From the NCBI RefSeq assembly GCF_030253575.1, contig NC_080567.1, forward strand, positions 38,035,501-38,099,500: a DNA stretch of 64,000 nucleotides, written 5' to 3'. This DNA is from Rhododendron vialii (taxonomy: Eukaryota > Streptophyta > Magnoliopsida > Ericales > Ericaceae). The position numbers were made by a program, and so were the translations under genes. Shown here one piece after another: positions 32,348 through 47,439 of this stretch (positions are counted from its first letter, which is position 1; every line of letters starts with the position of its first letter). A model generated the notes under the pieces. It saw only the letters and a list, made by a program, of their open reading frames with translations, had not been told where the DNA came from and searched no databases.

Positions 32348-33346
32348 CTGCAGATAATCAAGAGTATCATCAGTAACGTATCCAAAGCATTCATGACACA
32401 GTTATTACAAGAAATACTGTGCTATAAACTAAGTCGCATTAATGAAACTGAAAACTGCATAATTCCAACTTTGAATGAAAACTATATCAACTCACAAGTG
32501 CTTCAATGACTTTCTGAGAATAAGTCTGTGGTTTTAACTTGCAAGCACACACTAGAAAGAATAAGATCAAGATAATAACCAAAAGAAACGATATCAACAC
32601 AATCCCCAAGAAAGACCACCATGAAAAACTGTTATAGTGCTTTCACACATTAACTCTTGCGTCTTTGGCCGACTTTTGTGTCTTCTCTGGTTTACTAACA
32701 AACCCATAAACATAAATAACCATGAATCTCTGAGAGAGAGAGAACAACTTATTAAATGTGCCTCCACCAGCTGCTATAGGCAACTGTATAAGGAATTGTA
32801 TATCTCCTCAATGAAATTATTAAATTGATAACCAGAACAGGTTGACAATTAGCTGATTAAATTCATTCACGAACATATGACAATAGAACTAATTTTTGGT
32901 GTAACTACACAGCTAGATATATTACCCAAAAACAAGCTATTACACTGACATTTAGTACAGTTCCCAAAGGATGCTGACAAAGCGAAAATTATGAAGATGA
33001 GTTGAACAGTGCCTTCAATTGCCACCCTTAAAATTTAATCCTTGTCTGGATTCAGTCAACAATCAAAAAATTTCTCGATTCAATCAAGTTTGTCTACATA
33101 TGTCGCACAGGGTCAATCCGATGTTACTTGGCATCCATCATAGAATATTTCTGTCCGGAATACAGTTTATATATTTGCTCAGAGGTTCATAGATTTTGAT
33201 TGTTGTTAACTTCTTATGTTTGGCTTCTAGTTAAATTTAGTGAAAGCTTGTTTGAGTAAGTCTATCAAAGGGACGGAGAGGAGGCTTTCCAGGAGGAGGT
33301 ATGAGTGTCTAATCCAGGAAAGAACTTTTGGTGGATTTGATCTGAT

Positions 33347-33720
33347 TTAAAAGCTTAATCCAAACAGCAAGCAGTTTGTCATAAAAAACAGGAGGCCATT
33401 TTGGACATCAAAATCTAATGATAAAGAATGAGCATGAAATTCTCGCCATCTCAGATTTGGACCAGACCATTGGCAGACAAGTTCTTTGTCATTTTCATCA
33501 AAGATTGCAGCATGGAAAATCCAGCTCTGCTCACACGCCATGGTGACTTTAAACCCAACCTTTAGCTTATGGACCTCACGGAAGGTATCCCAGCCTTTGC
33601 CAAACTTGAAATTAACAATCTCAACTGGCGAAGCCCTAGATCCATGCCTAAGCAGAATCCATGTGCTTGCACCATTAGCAGGAAAGCAGTGACGAAGACC
33701 CCTTGGTAAGCTCTGCGAAT
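33347..33720 (-). pseudogene. B3-like DNA-binding domain exon (fragment)
   Basis: After a plausible acceptor (CATTCGCAG, near 33712), the frame reads LPRGLRHCFP, then WILLRHG, GWDTFREVHKLKVGFKVTMA and WIFHAAIFDEND. The spacing and the G-W-x-x-F-x-x-x-x-x-L-x-x-G pattern followed by a hydrophobic F-x-x-x-I-F-D strand are typical of the plant B3 fold (REM-like). The frame ends at a stop at 33347. I cannot assemble a complete gene: upstream exons are unclear, and it lies between an ERD2-like gene and a PPR gene on the same strand. It may be a small real gene or a remnant. Confidence 0.4.
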
Positions 33721-33984
33721 GACAGCACAGCAATCATTTTGTAACATGCAACATGGTATATTCTACAAAGAGGAATATAAGAACCTAAACCAAGGGGAGC
33801 ACAAACGTCAGTAGAATCAGCTGGACCAACATACTTCAAGTGCCATGCGCTACTCACACATACACGAATATGCTATGAGAACAAGAGCAACAATACTTGG
33901 GAAGTCACAGCAACATTAGATAGCAGCAAAACGAAGAACGCAGTGGATATTGTTAATAATGACATGCAATATAACGAAGCCAAC

Positions 33985-34600
33985 CTATACCTTCTTCGCT
34001 GAACCAAAGGAACGAATGGTATACAACATCATGTAACCATGCCAGGAATTGTCAAAAGTAGACAGTTTGTCATCGAACAATATATAACCGCAAGCGAATA
34101 ATTTTTTATTATTTAAAGTTGCAATCAGAAGCCACCCCCGCAGAACTAAAGTTATTTCCACAGGGGAATCATTAACCAAACTCGAGAAGGGAAGTTGTTG
34201 AGCGTGCAGGAAATAGAGCCATACGACGAACAAGTAACTCACAGGAATTGTCAAAAGTAGACAGCTTGTCATCGAACAATATATAACTGCAATCGAATAA
34301 TTTTTTATTATTTAAAATCGCAATCAGAAGCCACCCCCGCAAAACGAAAGTTATTTCCACAGGGGAATCATTAACCAAACTCGAAAAGGGAAGTTGTTGC
34401 GGTAAAATTTTGTTTCCCCTATTTTGCAGAGACAACCGAACAGACGTGGGGTAAGGTACAGAGAAACTGCAGAAGGAGAAGCAACGTAAGGCACATAGGA
34501 TATTGTGATTCGCATTTTTTGCCCAAAATGGATTTGTTTTGATATGCATCGTGTGCCAAATATGGTTCAAAGGAGCATTCTGTATCAGTGCCAAGTGAGA
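33985..34600 (-). repeat. Tandem 200-bp duplication of an exon-like segment
   Basis: About 155 bp starting GGAATTGTCAAAAGTAGACA is present at roughly 34045-34200 and again at 34242-34400 with few changes. On the minus strand both encode LPFSSLVNDSPVEIT.VLRGW and then ILFDDKLSTFDNS. The copy nearer 33985 runs on to FGSAKK and a donor-like GTATAG. This may be an upstream exon of the B3-like unit, duplicated in tandem. I do not recognise the encoded segment with certainty. Confidence 0.55.
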
Positions 34601-34710
34601 GGCTTTGGTGAAAGAAATCTAGTATAGGTGAACTCTACGTTAAAATCTAACCGGATATGCTACGCAGCCAGTTATCAATTTCTGGATGAAAGGCACATAA
34701 AAAAACATTT

Positions 34711-34735
34711 GAGAGAGAGAGAGAGAGAGAGAGAG
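34711..34735 (+). repeat. (GA)n microsatellite
   Basis: Twelve to thirteen GA units between the B3-like fragments and the PPR gene. Confidence 0.9.
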
Positions 34736-35172
34736 TCATGAACATCAAATTGACTACTTGAAACGTAACTGGAGACTGGAGTAGTAGCCATTGTATGAAA
34801 GGAACAACCCAAATATTCTGGTGAAACCAGTGTATATCTTACGTTACCTCACTTGACTACAACAATCGAGAACAGGTGCTCATAAGGTATGATAGCAGAA
34901 GCTGCAGAACAACATTTCCGATAGCGATATTATGGTGGTATATACACTCAAACAATCACCGAGTCACTGACTTCGTTAATTTACATTCGAGTCAGAAGAC
35001 CGTGACACTGCAATCTTCCGAAACATAGAGCTTTCTTCCCTTGTCCCAGGCTGGACTCAATGGTCCTTCCGTGCTTTAACAAAATCCGAAATCTTGCAGT
35101 TTTCTCATCATTGGAAGCATCCACAAATACCGACATCCAAAACCCAGAAAACTTACAAGTGCTCCTCATACC

Positions 35173-37989
35173 TTACCAGTAATCCTTGCACGAGCAATGT
35201 CCATTAACAAAATGATGGAAACGGCTACAATCCCTGAGCACTATTTCCCTCCCAACAAGTTTAGAGACATATTTGCAAAATTCATGGCAATCCCCACAAA
35301 CTCTTAGGTTCTTGGCGATCGAGATTGGAGTCCCACCACTTGCACTTATCAGTCCAAATGCAACAGCAAGCTTCTCACTGTGGCTAAAAAGCCTCTTAAT
35401 TTTCTCCTCATCTTCTTCTTCATGTAAAACCCAACGAAGATCGGGAACATATCCAACTTTTTTAATACATGATAATAAAGAACCCAATTCCGCATGAATT
35501 TTGTTTGACTGAGGGTGTGATTTGTCTCCAGCAGTAAAAGAGTGGACTGTACTTCTAACAATGATCCAACTTTTTCCAGGAGGTTTCTTTAAACCATTCT
35601 CTTCAATCTGCATTCTCAATTTGCTGACCTCTGACCAAAGACCTGCTGCAGCATAGATATTAGAAAGCAAAACATAATTGCCTGCATTTGTTGGTTCTAA
35701 TTCAATGAGCTTTTCAAAAACCGTTTTTGCTAGTTTGGTTTCAGAATAAACTCGACAAGCACTGAGCAAAGCCCTCCAAACAGATGCATCTGGTGGAATA
35801 GGCATTGAACTTATGAACTCTCTGGCTTCACTCAAACACCCTGCACGACCAAGAAGATCAACCACACAACCATAGTGAGCAAGCTCAGGGGTTATGCAGA
35901 AATCCTGAACCATGGAGTCGAAAAGCTGCAAGCCTTTCGGCACCAAACCAGAATGGCTGCAAGCAGATAAAGCAGATACAAAAGTTATCCCATTTGGTTC
36001 CATACCATCTTCTAACATTTCCGAGAATGCAAGCATAGCCTCATACCCCCTCCCATGCATACCATAGCCATCAATCATGGCATTCCAGGAGACAACATTT
36101 TTCCTTGGTAAGCCATTGAAAATCCTTTCACTATACTGGATACTACCACATCTTGCGTACATAGATAAAAAAGCATTTGCGAGCGATAAATCAAAACCCA
36201 ACGAAGAATTCCTCCGGATTGTGTAGGCATGTAAGCATTTGCCTTCGGGAAGATTGACCATGTAAGTGCACGATGAGAGAACATTTATGATGGTGACTAA
36301 GTTGGGGTTTACTTGTGTGATCATACGACGGAAAAGTAAAAGGGCTTTGTGGGGTTGATTATTTTTCACGTAACTGGCGATAAAAGAATTCCACGAGATC
36401 AAATCTTTGTCAGGAAAGCTCTCAAATAAGTTCAGAGCTGTTAATTCATTGTTGCAGTTCATATACATCTCTGTGAGCGCCGAGTTCAGTGATGGGTTAA
36501 TTTCAATATCATGCTTTATTACATAACAATGGATAGACCTGCCAATGTTTAAAAAGGATTCATCATCACAAGCAGCAATAATAGAAATTATTGTGTGAGT
36601 GTTAGGATTGATGTCCCATTGTTGCATCATCCCAAAGAGTTCCCACGCTTGAGCCCTAAGCCCATTACGGGCCAATGCCAAGATCAAAGTGTTCCATGAG
36701 ACTACATCTGAATCCTCAACGTCATCAAAAACCTGAAAGGCATCTTGAATGGAATTTTGCTTTGCATACATACCTAAAAGTGCATTGCCAATACATTTGT
36801 TATTCTCAATTGCACTTTTAAGTACATGACCATGTAGGCTTCTCCCATTTCTCAAACCATTATCTAAGTCCTCAAAGGAAGACAACAAAATGGCAATAGT
36901 ACGTTCATCTTCCAAGATGCCTTCCAATCGCATTCGAATAAACAAAGCCATTGCTTTTTCGAGGGAGCCGATTTCAGCATACAAACACAACATAGAATTC
37001 CACAAAGCAATATCTTTAGTGGGGGCAGATTCAAATAGCTCAAGTGAAGAACCCAAACTTCCATTCTTACCGTACATGTTCAACAACGCATTTACTATGA
37101 ATAAATCGTTGATAAAGCCATATTTAATTGCCAATTGATGGACTTGCATCCCAAGTTCAAGAGACCCAACTTCTGAACAGGCCTGTATGACCATTAACAT
37201 TGTAACAAAATCACACCTAAACCCATCCATTACCATCCGCTCAAAAAGCTCCAACGCTCTCCAGGACTCCCCTGCATCAAAATACACAGAAATCATTGCA
37301 TTCCAACTCACAACATTCCTCAAATCCGTCATTTCAAACAAATCACGGGCAACCTTCACATCAAACCTCGAGTAGAAACCAACCAAAGCAGTACCCACAT
37401 GAGCATTCCAATCAAAAAGCCCATTCCTCAAACAATACCCATGTGCCTCTTTCCCACTCATCAAATCTCCAAGCTTCCCAAACGCTGAAACCAATGCCAC
37501 CACCGTAACCGAGTTGGGTCTCACCTTCTCCCTCTCCATCTCTCTAACCAACCTGACCCCCTCCTCATAACACCCACATCCAACAAACCCACAAACCATA
37601 GCATTCCAACACACCAAATCTCTTTCAGTAATTTCATCAAACACGTAACGGGCATCATCAATCAGCCCACATTTGCAGTAAAAATCAACAAGAGCAGTCT
37701 GAACCCTAACATCATTAACGAAGTCTGTGTCCCGTATCTCATCATGTATCTTTTTTCCTTTTTCAATGGCTTGTAGCTTTCCACAGGCCTTGAGGACGAG
37801 GGGCAACATGGTACTGTCGGCATAAATGCCCTGTGCTTCCATTTGGGTGTAGGTTTTAAGTATTGCTTGGTCATCTTTGAGTTTGGTGTGGTGTTTGATA
37901 ATTGAATTCCAGCGTTTGAAGTCTTGGGTTGGGCTTTGTTTGGGTAGGAGTGCAAGTTTTTGGAGGTTGAGTGTTGGAGATGCCTCCAT
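35173..37989 (-). CDS. DYW-class PLS pentatricopeptide repeat protein
   Basis: Organelle RNA-binding protein; the DYW class edits specific cytidines to uridine in mitochondrial or plastid transcripts. Single exon, about 938 codons from the Met at 37989 (MEASPTLNLQKLALLPKQSP), with no disruption. It is filled with tandem PPR motifs of the P/L/S types (repeating patterns such as VSWNAMI, LFERM and GNALLGMYAK). The E and E+ region follows (GRAGCLSEAREFI, DASVWRALLSACR, LSNIYAAAGLWSEVSKLR). The DYW deaminase comes last: HSEKLA (zinc ligand and catalytic Glu), CGDCHEFCKY and the end HHFVNGHCSCKDYW. A longer open frame reaches a Met at 38160, but its first ~31 codons come from a MITE. The short N-terminus makes targeting hard to judge. 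As usual for the family, the gene has no intron. Confidence 0.93.
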   Translation of the reverse strand: MEASPTLNLQKLALLPKQSPTQDFKRWNSIIKHHTKLKDDQAILKTYTQMEAQGIYADSTMLPLVLKACGKLQAIEKGKKIHDEIRDTDFVNDVRVQTALVDFYCKCGLIDDARYVFDEITERDLVCWNAMVCGFVGCGCYEEGVRLVREMEREKVRPNSVTVVALVSAFGKLGDLMSGKEAHGYCLRNGLFDWNAHVGTALVGFYSRFDVKVARDLFEMTDLRNVVSWNAMISVYFDAGESWRALELFERMVMDGFRCDFVTMLMVIQACSEVGSLELGMQVHQLAIKYGFINDLFIVNALLNMYGKNGSLGSSLELFESAPTKDIALWNSMLCLYAEIGSLEKAMALFIRMRLEGILEDERTIAILLSSFEDLDNGLRNGRSLHGHVLKSAIENNKCIGNALLGMYAKQNSIQDAFQVFDDVEDSDVVSWNTLILALARNGLRAQAWELFGMMQQWDINPNTHTIISIIAACDDESFLNIGRSIHCYVIKHDIEINPSLNSALTEMYMNCNNELTALNLFESFPDKDLISWNSFIASYVKNNQPHKALLLFRRMITQVNPNLVTIINVLSSCTYMVNLPEGKCLHAYTIRRNSSLGFDLSLANAFLSMYARCGSIQYSERIFNGLPRKNVVSWNAMIDGYGMHGRGYEAMLAFSEMLEDGMEPNGITFVSALSACSHSGLVPKGLQLFDSMVQDFCITPELAHYGCVVDLLGRAGCLSEAREFISSMPIPPDASVWRALLSACRVYSETKLAKTVFEKLIELEPTNAGNYVLLSNIYAAAGLWSEVSKLRMQIEENGLKKPPGKSWIIVRSTVHSFTAGDKSHPQSNKIHAELGSLLSCIKKVGYVPDLRWVLHEEEDEEKIKRLFSHSEKLAVAFGLISASGGTPISIAKNLRVCGDCHEFCKYVSKLVGREIVLRDCSRFHHFVNGHCSCKDYW

Positions 37990-38067
37990 TGATAGAGGGT
38001 GTTTAACCGTTGGCTGGAGTATGGAAGATGAGATGAGGTATATTATATCCTCCCCGGAAAGTCTATG

Positions 38068-38438
38068 GGTACATACATTCATGTACATACACATGTACAT
38101 ACGCACTTTAAATCTGTCTCGGGTCTTATAAAAATGGTCCAAACCGTTCATATTGTTCAAAATAGTTTATTTACGGTCCTCGTAAAAAATCAACTCAACC
38201 CGATATCGGTAAAGACATTTACAATACATCCAACTTTGCTTTAGAATTCAGGTCCGGATTCTATAGCAAAAATGGATGTTTCATAAACGCCTTTGTCGAT
38301 ATTGGGTTGAGTTAATTTTTTACAAAGACCATAAAAAAATTATTCTGAACAAAATGAACGGCTCGGATCTTTTTTGTAAGACTTGATACGGATTTAAAGT
38401 GCATATGTACGCAATGTATGTACATGAGTGTATGTACC
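38068..38438. mobile_element. Palindromic MITE at the 5' side of the PPR gene
   Basis: Arms of roughly 170-190 bp are imperfect complements: the left end reads GGTACATACATTCATGTACA, the right end read inwards GGTACATACACTCATGTACA. Matched inner phrases include GCACTTTAAAT, CCGTTCAT.TTGTTCA and TCAACTCAACCC.ATATCG. The whole could fold as one long hairpin. No target duplication was settled. The left arm overlaps the extended 5' frame of the PPR gene (38160-38068). Confidence 0.8.
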
Positions 38439-38439
38439 T

Positions 38440-39780
38440 AAAGCAACACTCTATCCTCCATGCATGCTATGGATGGATGGATGAACGCGGATCTAAAAGT
38501 ACAAGTTAATGGATCCGGTTTAAAGTTCATTTCAGATCCGATTCAAAACAAACCACCGCCATTTTGAAAAAAGAAAGAGTTTTTATATATTTTTCTCTCT
38601 CAATCTATCACTTTTTTTTACTTCGTTCTTAAACTAAAAAAATTAGGAGTTATTTCAACCTTAAACTATTACGTATAATCTTACCTATTTAGTCCAAAAA
38701 GTGCAATTTGGCCTCATTAAAAGCATCTTAAGTGGAATAGCTAAATTTGAATGGCTAGATGGAAGTTTTTTGTAAAAATATGACCCAATTATAGAGTGAT
38801 AAGTGGTCATTAGTTTATTGAGTGGATGGTGTCCCCAATGGATTACTTAATTTTGTTCTATATAACCAAAAAAGAAGAAGAAGAAAGAATTAGTAACGGT
38901 AGAAAATAATTTTTTTATTCTAAAAATTGGACCCACAATATTTAATGAGTGCATAACTAAGTGGCAAAATCTGTAGAATGAATTATTGAGTGATAGGCTA
39001 ATGATCTAATTTATCTAGTCCATTATAGCTTGTTTTTGCACACCCACCAAGTAAATTTTTAGCCATTCACCTTATTGAGTATTTTATAGGGTCCATTGGA
39101 GATACTCTAAAGGACTAATTAGACATATTAAATGACTCACTAAAGCACTAATTAGTTCACTAAATGGGTGAAATTTGGATAGTTTATTGACGAAATAAGT
39201 GATTTTGGTAATTTAAGAACGAAATAGAAAAGAGAGTAATAGTTTAAAAGAAAAACTCAACAAAACAAAAAATAGGGTACAACCACACCTAAATACTCTA
39301 TTACTACTTTTTTGTGTTAAAAAAAAAATAGTGGTAGCGGTAGATAAATAATTATTCTAGAACCATATTCAAATACATACATGTGTAGGCTCCAATCATA
39401 CTGGAATGTACAATGTATATATTTATATATTTAAAATGAGTGTGGTTGTAGAATTATTGGTAGACGATAGACAAAAAAGTTTTGAATCTTGGATTCTAAT
39501 TATTACAATTATTACTCTCATTTTTTCTTTCTATTTCTCTAATCATTACTCTATTTCCCTGCATACTTGTTACATATGGATTTAAATTCAAAATCCCAAA
39601 AACCAACGGGTTTGAAACAAGTCCAAAATTGACAGGAGGAGGGAATCGGTATTTAGTTTTGGGGTTTGTCTTTGGGGAGGAGAGGAGCGTTTGTGCTCGG
39701 TTTTTAATTTGAATTATTCAAATAAGACCAAAAGAGCCAATTAACCGAAGGCTCCCCTCGGAGGAGAGCAGCTTATTCCC
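38440..39780. other. Intergenic spacer between PPR and cysteine synthase loci
   Basis: Low-complexity AT-rich DNA separating two divergently oriented loci. No ORF or RNA gene is supported. Phrases around 38650-39200 repeat the theme of AATGGCTA, GTGATAAG and ATTGAGTG, suggesting old MITE debris. Confidence 0.4.
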
Positions 39781-40604
39781 ACAGTATAATATTATACTCC
39801 TGAGATATGTTTTGCTTCGAAACTCTGCATTTCCTCAAGAGCCCTGGTGTGTTCGTTTCTTGGTAAGTTGTTCTCTGCCTTGTTTTGGGTAATTGCTTAC
39901 AGGAAAAACAGAAAAGGGTTTTTTGGTTGTTGATTTTCTACTTTAGTTACCTGTTTTGGTTGAGTTTCGTGGAAGTTCAGACCCTAAAGGAAACCCAGAA
40001 TTCACATATCTCTCCGTTTCCCATTGGAGCTGGGTATCACCCTTAACGGAATTCCCTTTTGGCCTTATAAGTTTTTTATTTTATTTTTGTGTGTGCAATT
40101 CTTAGTTTTTTTTCTATCAAGATTTGCAATTACATGTGGAATCTATGTTCTATTTATATTTTATATACATGGATATAATTATGTATATTTCTTTTATGTT
40201 AGCACCTGATAAAGGTTTTGGGTATTGAACTAATTCAAGTTATTGTTTCCTATAGTTAAATTAATTTCTTGTTTTCTATTGTTAATATTCTCCTAGTGGT
40301 GTTTCTGGTCTTGGGGTTTTCTTTATTTCTTCTTCCCCTTCCTCTATTGATGCAGCTTGTGCTTTAATTATTTTTTGGCTGACCAATAATATGCTCTTTC
40401 GGATTGTATTAGATCTGTTTAACATATAGTTTGTTTCCTGGCTAGTCACAAGTTTTAGCCAGTATTGGCTGTGGTTGATAAGAAACGAAGAACATATGCA
40501 ATTGTTGAGAATGCTTTGTTTCCCAGAAATACAAACGTGAACGGTGCCATATATATGAGGGATTTGATAAGAAAAAGAAAAGAAAGGATTAGAGTTTCTT
40601 GCCA

Positions 40605-40775
40605 AATCACCCTTTTGGATTGGCTATTTTGGTGAGAAATGAAGAGAGAAGTACAAAAATGTTTTTTTTTTCCCTTCGGATTGGCTTCTTTCCCTTTCTC
40701 ACCTAGTCTCACCATAAGTGCTCCCTTTTCTTATCGCACCCTTTCTCACAGTCCAAAAGGGCTGTGAGGATGTGC
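40605..40775. mobile_element. Small inverted-repeat element in the 5' region of the OASTL pseudogene
   Basis: CACCCTTTTGGATTGGCTAT near 40609 and CTCACAGTCCAAAAGGGCTG near 40745 are inverted versions of each other, each associated with a TGAGAAA phrase. It looks like a short MITE, possibly nested; ends are not exact. Confidence 0.35.
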
Positions 40776-40998
40776 TTGGATCAAGGATTTGTGTAAGGAG
40801 AATTTGAAGTGGAGAAGTGTCATTGTTTGGTTTCTGTGTCATTTTCCTTTCCCTTGATAGATCCCTCTACAAATGCATGATCCCAAAACGTTCTAAGCAT
40901 TCTAAACTTGAGCCTTCCCTGTATTTTTTTCCAGAATTGTTGGGATTGCTAGTTCTCATCTCTTCAACTCAATTCTTTTGCACACTGGTTTTGGCCAA

Positions 40999-44620
<3,622 letters not shown>

Positions 44621-44855
44621 TTTGTCTCCGTTTCTGTTTGAGTCCTAAGAGTACCAAGATCATGGTTTTAAGTTCAGAACGCAGTTTGGACATGGGAGCT
44701 TTTGCTCAATAAGGTTTGCAATTTATAGGAGTTTAGCGATGCTCAGGTTTGCCGAACGGTTATTTGGCTGGACTTCTATACAACTTTTATTTGGAAATGT
44801 TATAAGTTTTGATGCAGAATTTGCTCGTGTAGGATGCTCAGGAGCCATCACTTTG

Positions 44856-45299
44856 ATTGTGTACAGGGCCGGCTCTAAGATTTCGGAGGCCTAAGACAAT
44901 CTTTGAAAACGAGGCCCTTAATATCTTAGCACTTAACGTGTAATTCCTTCTTCGTCAGTTCGTTGGGTTTGTTTGCAATGAGAATTATCGTTTAAGGGGA
45001 AAAGATGCATCCATGTTAATGATGCACTCACCACACTGAATAATTTTCCTAGAGATTATTGATATCAAAGTTCTGTGATCCAATTTTATTCTTGCTTTTT
45101 GTTTTTTTATATCTGTTCCATTTTTATTGGGCCATTGGGCTTTATGTGAAATATATTCATGTGTTAAAAATGGGGCCTATAGCAATACATATATACTAGG
45201 TGCTAAAAATAAGGGGAGACCCTAGTTTTTGGACATTTTGGGAGGGCTTAAAAGCTTGCCACTCATGGGCCATAGCCCAGAGCCGGCTGTGATTGTGTA
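44856..45299. mobile_element. hAT MITE, 428 bp, with 8-bp target duplication
   Basis: The element (44864-45291) begins CAGGGCCGGCTCTAAG and ends with the complement of CACAGCCGGCTCTGGG. Exact copies of ATTGTGTA flank it (44856-44863 and 45292-45299). CAGGGCCGGC-type ends with 8-bp duplications mark plant hAT elements. Inside are phrases like GAGGCCC but no coding. It lies just past the cysteine synthase pseudogene. Confidence 0.88.
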
Positions 45300-46391
45300 C
45301 GTTGGAAAAGAGATTTTTGATAGCATTACAAATGAGGCTTGATGCATCGATTTTAACATGTGAAAAATCATATTGGTCAACGATAAATGAAGTTATGTAC
45401 CTATATCTATATGATATGATTAGATTCTACATTTTCTTGACCATTTTTGGGTAATTATTAGTTTTTCCATTGTCAAGTATGCAAAACAAATTATATACTC
45501 CATAGTAGATACTTGACCCCCAATGCATGTAAATCCTAACTCCGCTTCTGAATGGCGCTAGTATTGAACTAATCATGGATTCATGGTACTATATGTATGT
45601 ATGTACAGAGAAGAACATCTTTCTCTTTCTCATCTACAAAAGGGGTTGAATTATATACCCTTCATTCCTCATTGGAAGTTCACCTTAAAAAAAATCATGC
45701 AATTTTTTGAACCAAAAAATAAAGTTCTTTTTCTGTATAGTTTTCCAAATTTTTTGGCCCAGAACTATTAAATATCTCAATTATTTCGTTAATTTGGCGT
45801 TAAAAATTCTACAAATAATTAGGACTGCGTACCATACATTCAAGTGTTTCTTTGACAAAAAAAAAACAAAAAACAAACGCCAACTGAAAATTTTCAGCTT
45901 CTCAGAAATCCCCAAGGTCCAGTTCTGGTCCCTATCCTGGAAAAGTGCATAAAACAAAATTCTGTAAATTATTTGCTGTTTTTTTTTTTTTTTAACCTGC
46001 ACAAGAAATTTTATATAACACGAACAAGAGAAGAAAGGGAAGTAAATTCAAGTGGCATGCCTATATGTAAGCCTATGACCTTATGTCACGACTTTTTTAT
46101 ACCTCAAGTGGTTTGGCAAAGTGGGTACGAGAAAACAACTAGTAAAAATTTTATCCAAAGAGGTCGTATGTTTGAATCTTGCGAAGCCTAAACATTCCAA
46201 ACCTTAGAGCCATTGGAATTTTGTCCGGTCGTTAACTTCAGGGCCCTAGAGTGCTAGCCCGGACATTTGGTTACGAAATAAATGTTGGTAAATAGACAGG
46301 TACGTTCATTTGCTCAGTTTCCCATTCCTTTTTGTTTAAGCCACAAATCAAGATCCAAACACAGCCTTAAAGCGTTGTGAAGGATAATTAC
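45300..46391. other. Intergenic, no gene recognised
   Basis: AT-rich spacer with homopolymer T and A runs (for example 45979-45994). The remaining exons of the MATE gene whose single exon lies at 46392-46513 would be expected here, but none is recognisable. Confidence 0.4.
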
Positions 46392-46513
46392 CTCCAAAAA
46401 CCAGCAAGAGCTCTGAGACTCATGTAGATGGTGAGGCCAACCCAGATTCCAATGAATCCATGAGTGGGGGAAAGAATGAACAACAAGAAGATACTGGCTA
46501 TAGCCACCATAAC
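46392..46513 (-). pseudogene. Orphan exon of a MATE (DETOXIFICATION) transporter
   Basis: A 122-bp segment between a good acceptor (TTTATTCAG) and a donor (GGAG/GTAATT) encodes a transmembrane stretch, VAIASIFLLFILSP, followed by THGFIGIWVGLTIYMSLRAL and AGFW. This matches the last transmembrane helices of plant MATE efflux proteins of the FRD3/DTX42-45 type. No neighbouring MATE exon is visible on either side, so this is probably a left-over from a deleted or rearranged gene copy. Confidence 0.7.
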
Positions 46514-46937
46514 CTGAATAAAGACGAGTAATAGTAATGTGATTTTGAAGCACAAAAATGGTACGGACACGGATGGAAGTAGATTAGATGCTGATACAGG
46601 TGTGACCGTTCCATGTGTGAGGGCCTCAAGTCTACCTCGTGGGCCCCATGTTTATTTGACGGTTCTGGATTCATCTATTTTCGAATTTGTACACTTAAGT
46701 TTGTGTATGTAGCATTGGTGTTTGAGATAAGAATGCTTCTGAAGTTTCAAATTAATGAAGAGTTGGAGTTCCCAACTTAACAACTAGAACCTCAACAATG
46801 AAACTACTTTGATTTTGTGTACTATCAACATGGATTCGGATCTTGCGTTTGGGTGAAACTTTTATAGTCAAATATTTATAACATCCATCGGATATACGTT
46901 ACTACTTACTCGATGGAGTTGTATATCTTTTCACTAT

Positions 46938-47315
46938 AGCAGTGGCGGCTCCAGAAATTTGCACTAGGGTGTTCAGGAATTATGGAATCGTTAGACAATT
47001 TGCTACCCTTGGTAAGGTGCCGATCAAAACAGATATAAAGACTTTGATGAGTCGAGTTTACAATATTAAGTTTAGACCTATAGCAACAATGAAGGATCTA
47101 AAAAGCTTGAGTGGTGTAAAATTACTCACAAATGGCTTCATCCCTGTTGGCTGCGTGTGCGATTTCTTAAGCAAAACGTTCAAGATGAGGAGACTGGGTG
47201 TTCAAAAATACTGAGATGAACTTAAATCTTATTAATTCCCTACATGGAAATGCAAATTAAGGGTGTTCATATGAATAATGAATACCCAAGGTTGGCTGTG
47301 GAGCCACCAGTGAAC
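46938..47315. mobile_element. Candidate hAT-like element (CAGTGGCGGCTCCA ends)
   Basis: The left end CAGTGGCGGCTCCAGAAATT and the right end read inwards, CACTGGTGGCTCCACAGCC, are similar inverted ends; CAGTGGCGGA/CTCC ends are known for plant hAT elements. No clear 8-bp target duplication is present. It contains a 90-codon open frame (46942-47214) that I do not recognise and that may be a transposon-derived piece. Confidence 0.45.
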
Positions 47316-47439
47316 GACGACAGTCCAGTCGAACAAACAGGGCTTAAAGGAATTGAAGAGCCATCTAACATTGTACTCTTCCGAGCAAAATATGGGGCAT
47401 TAGGCTAAACCCCTGGCACAACTCGCAAAACCCTTGGCA

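Noticed and set aside
36890-38131. Plus-strand frames opposite the PPR gene
   Set aside because: Shadows of a long coding exon on the minus strand.
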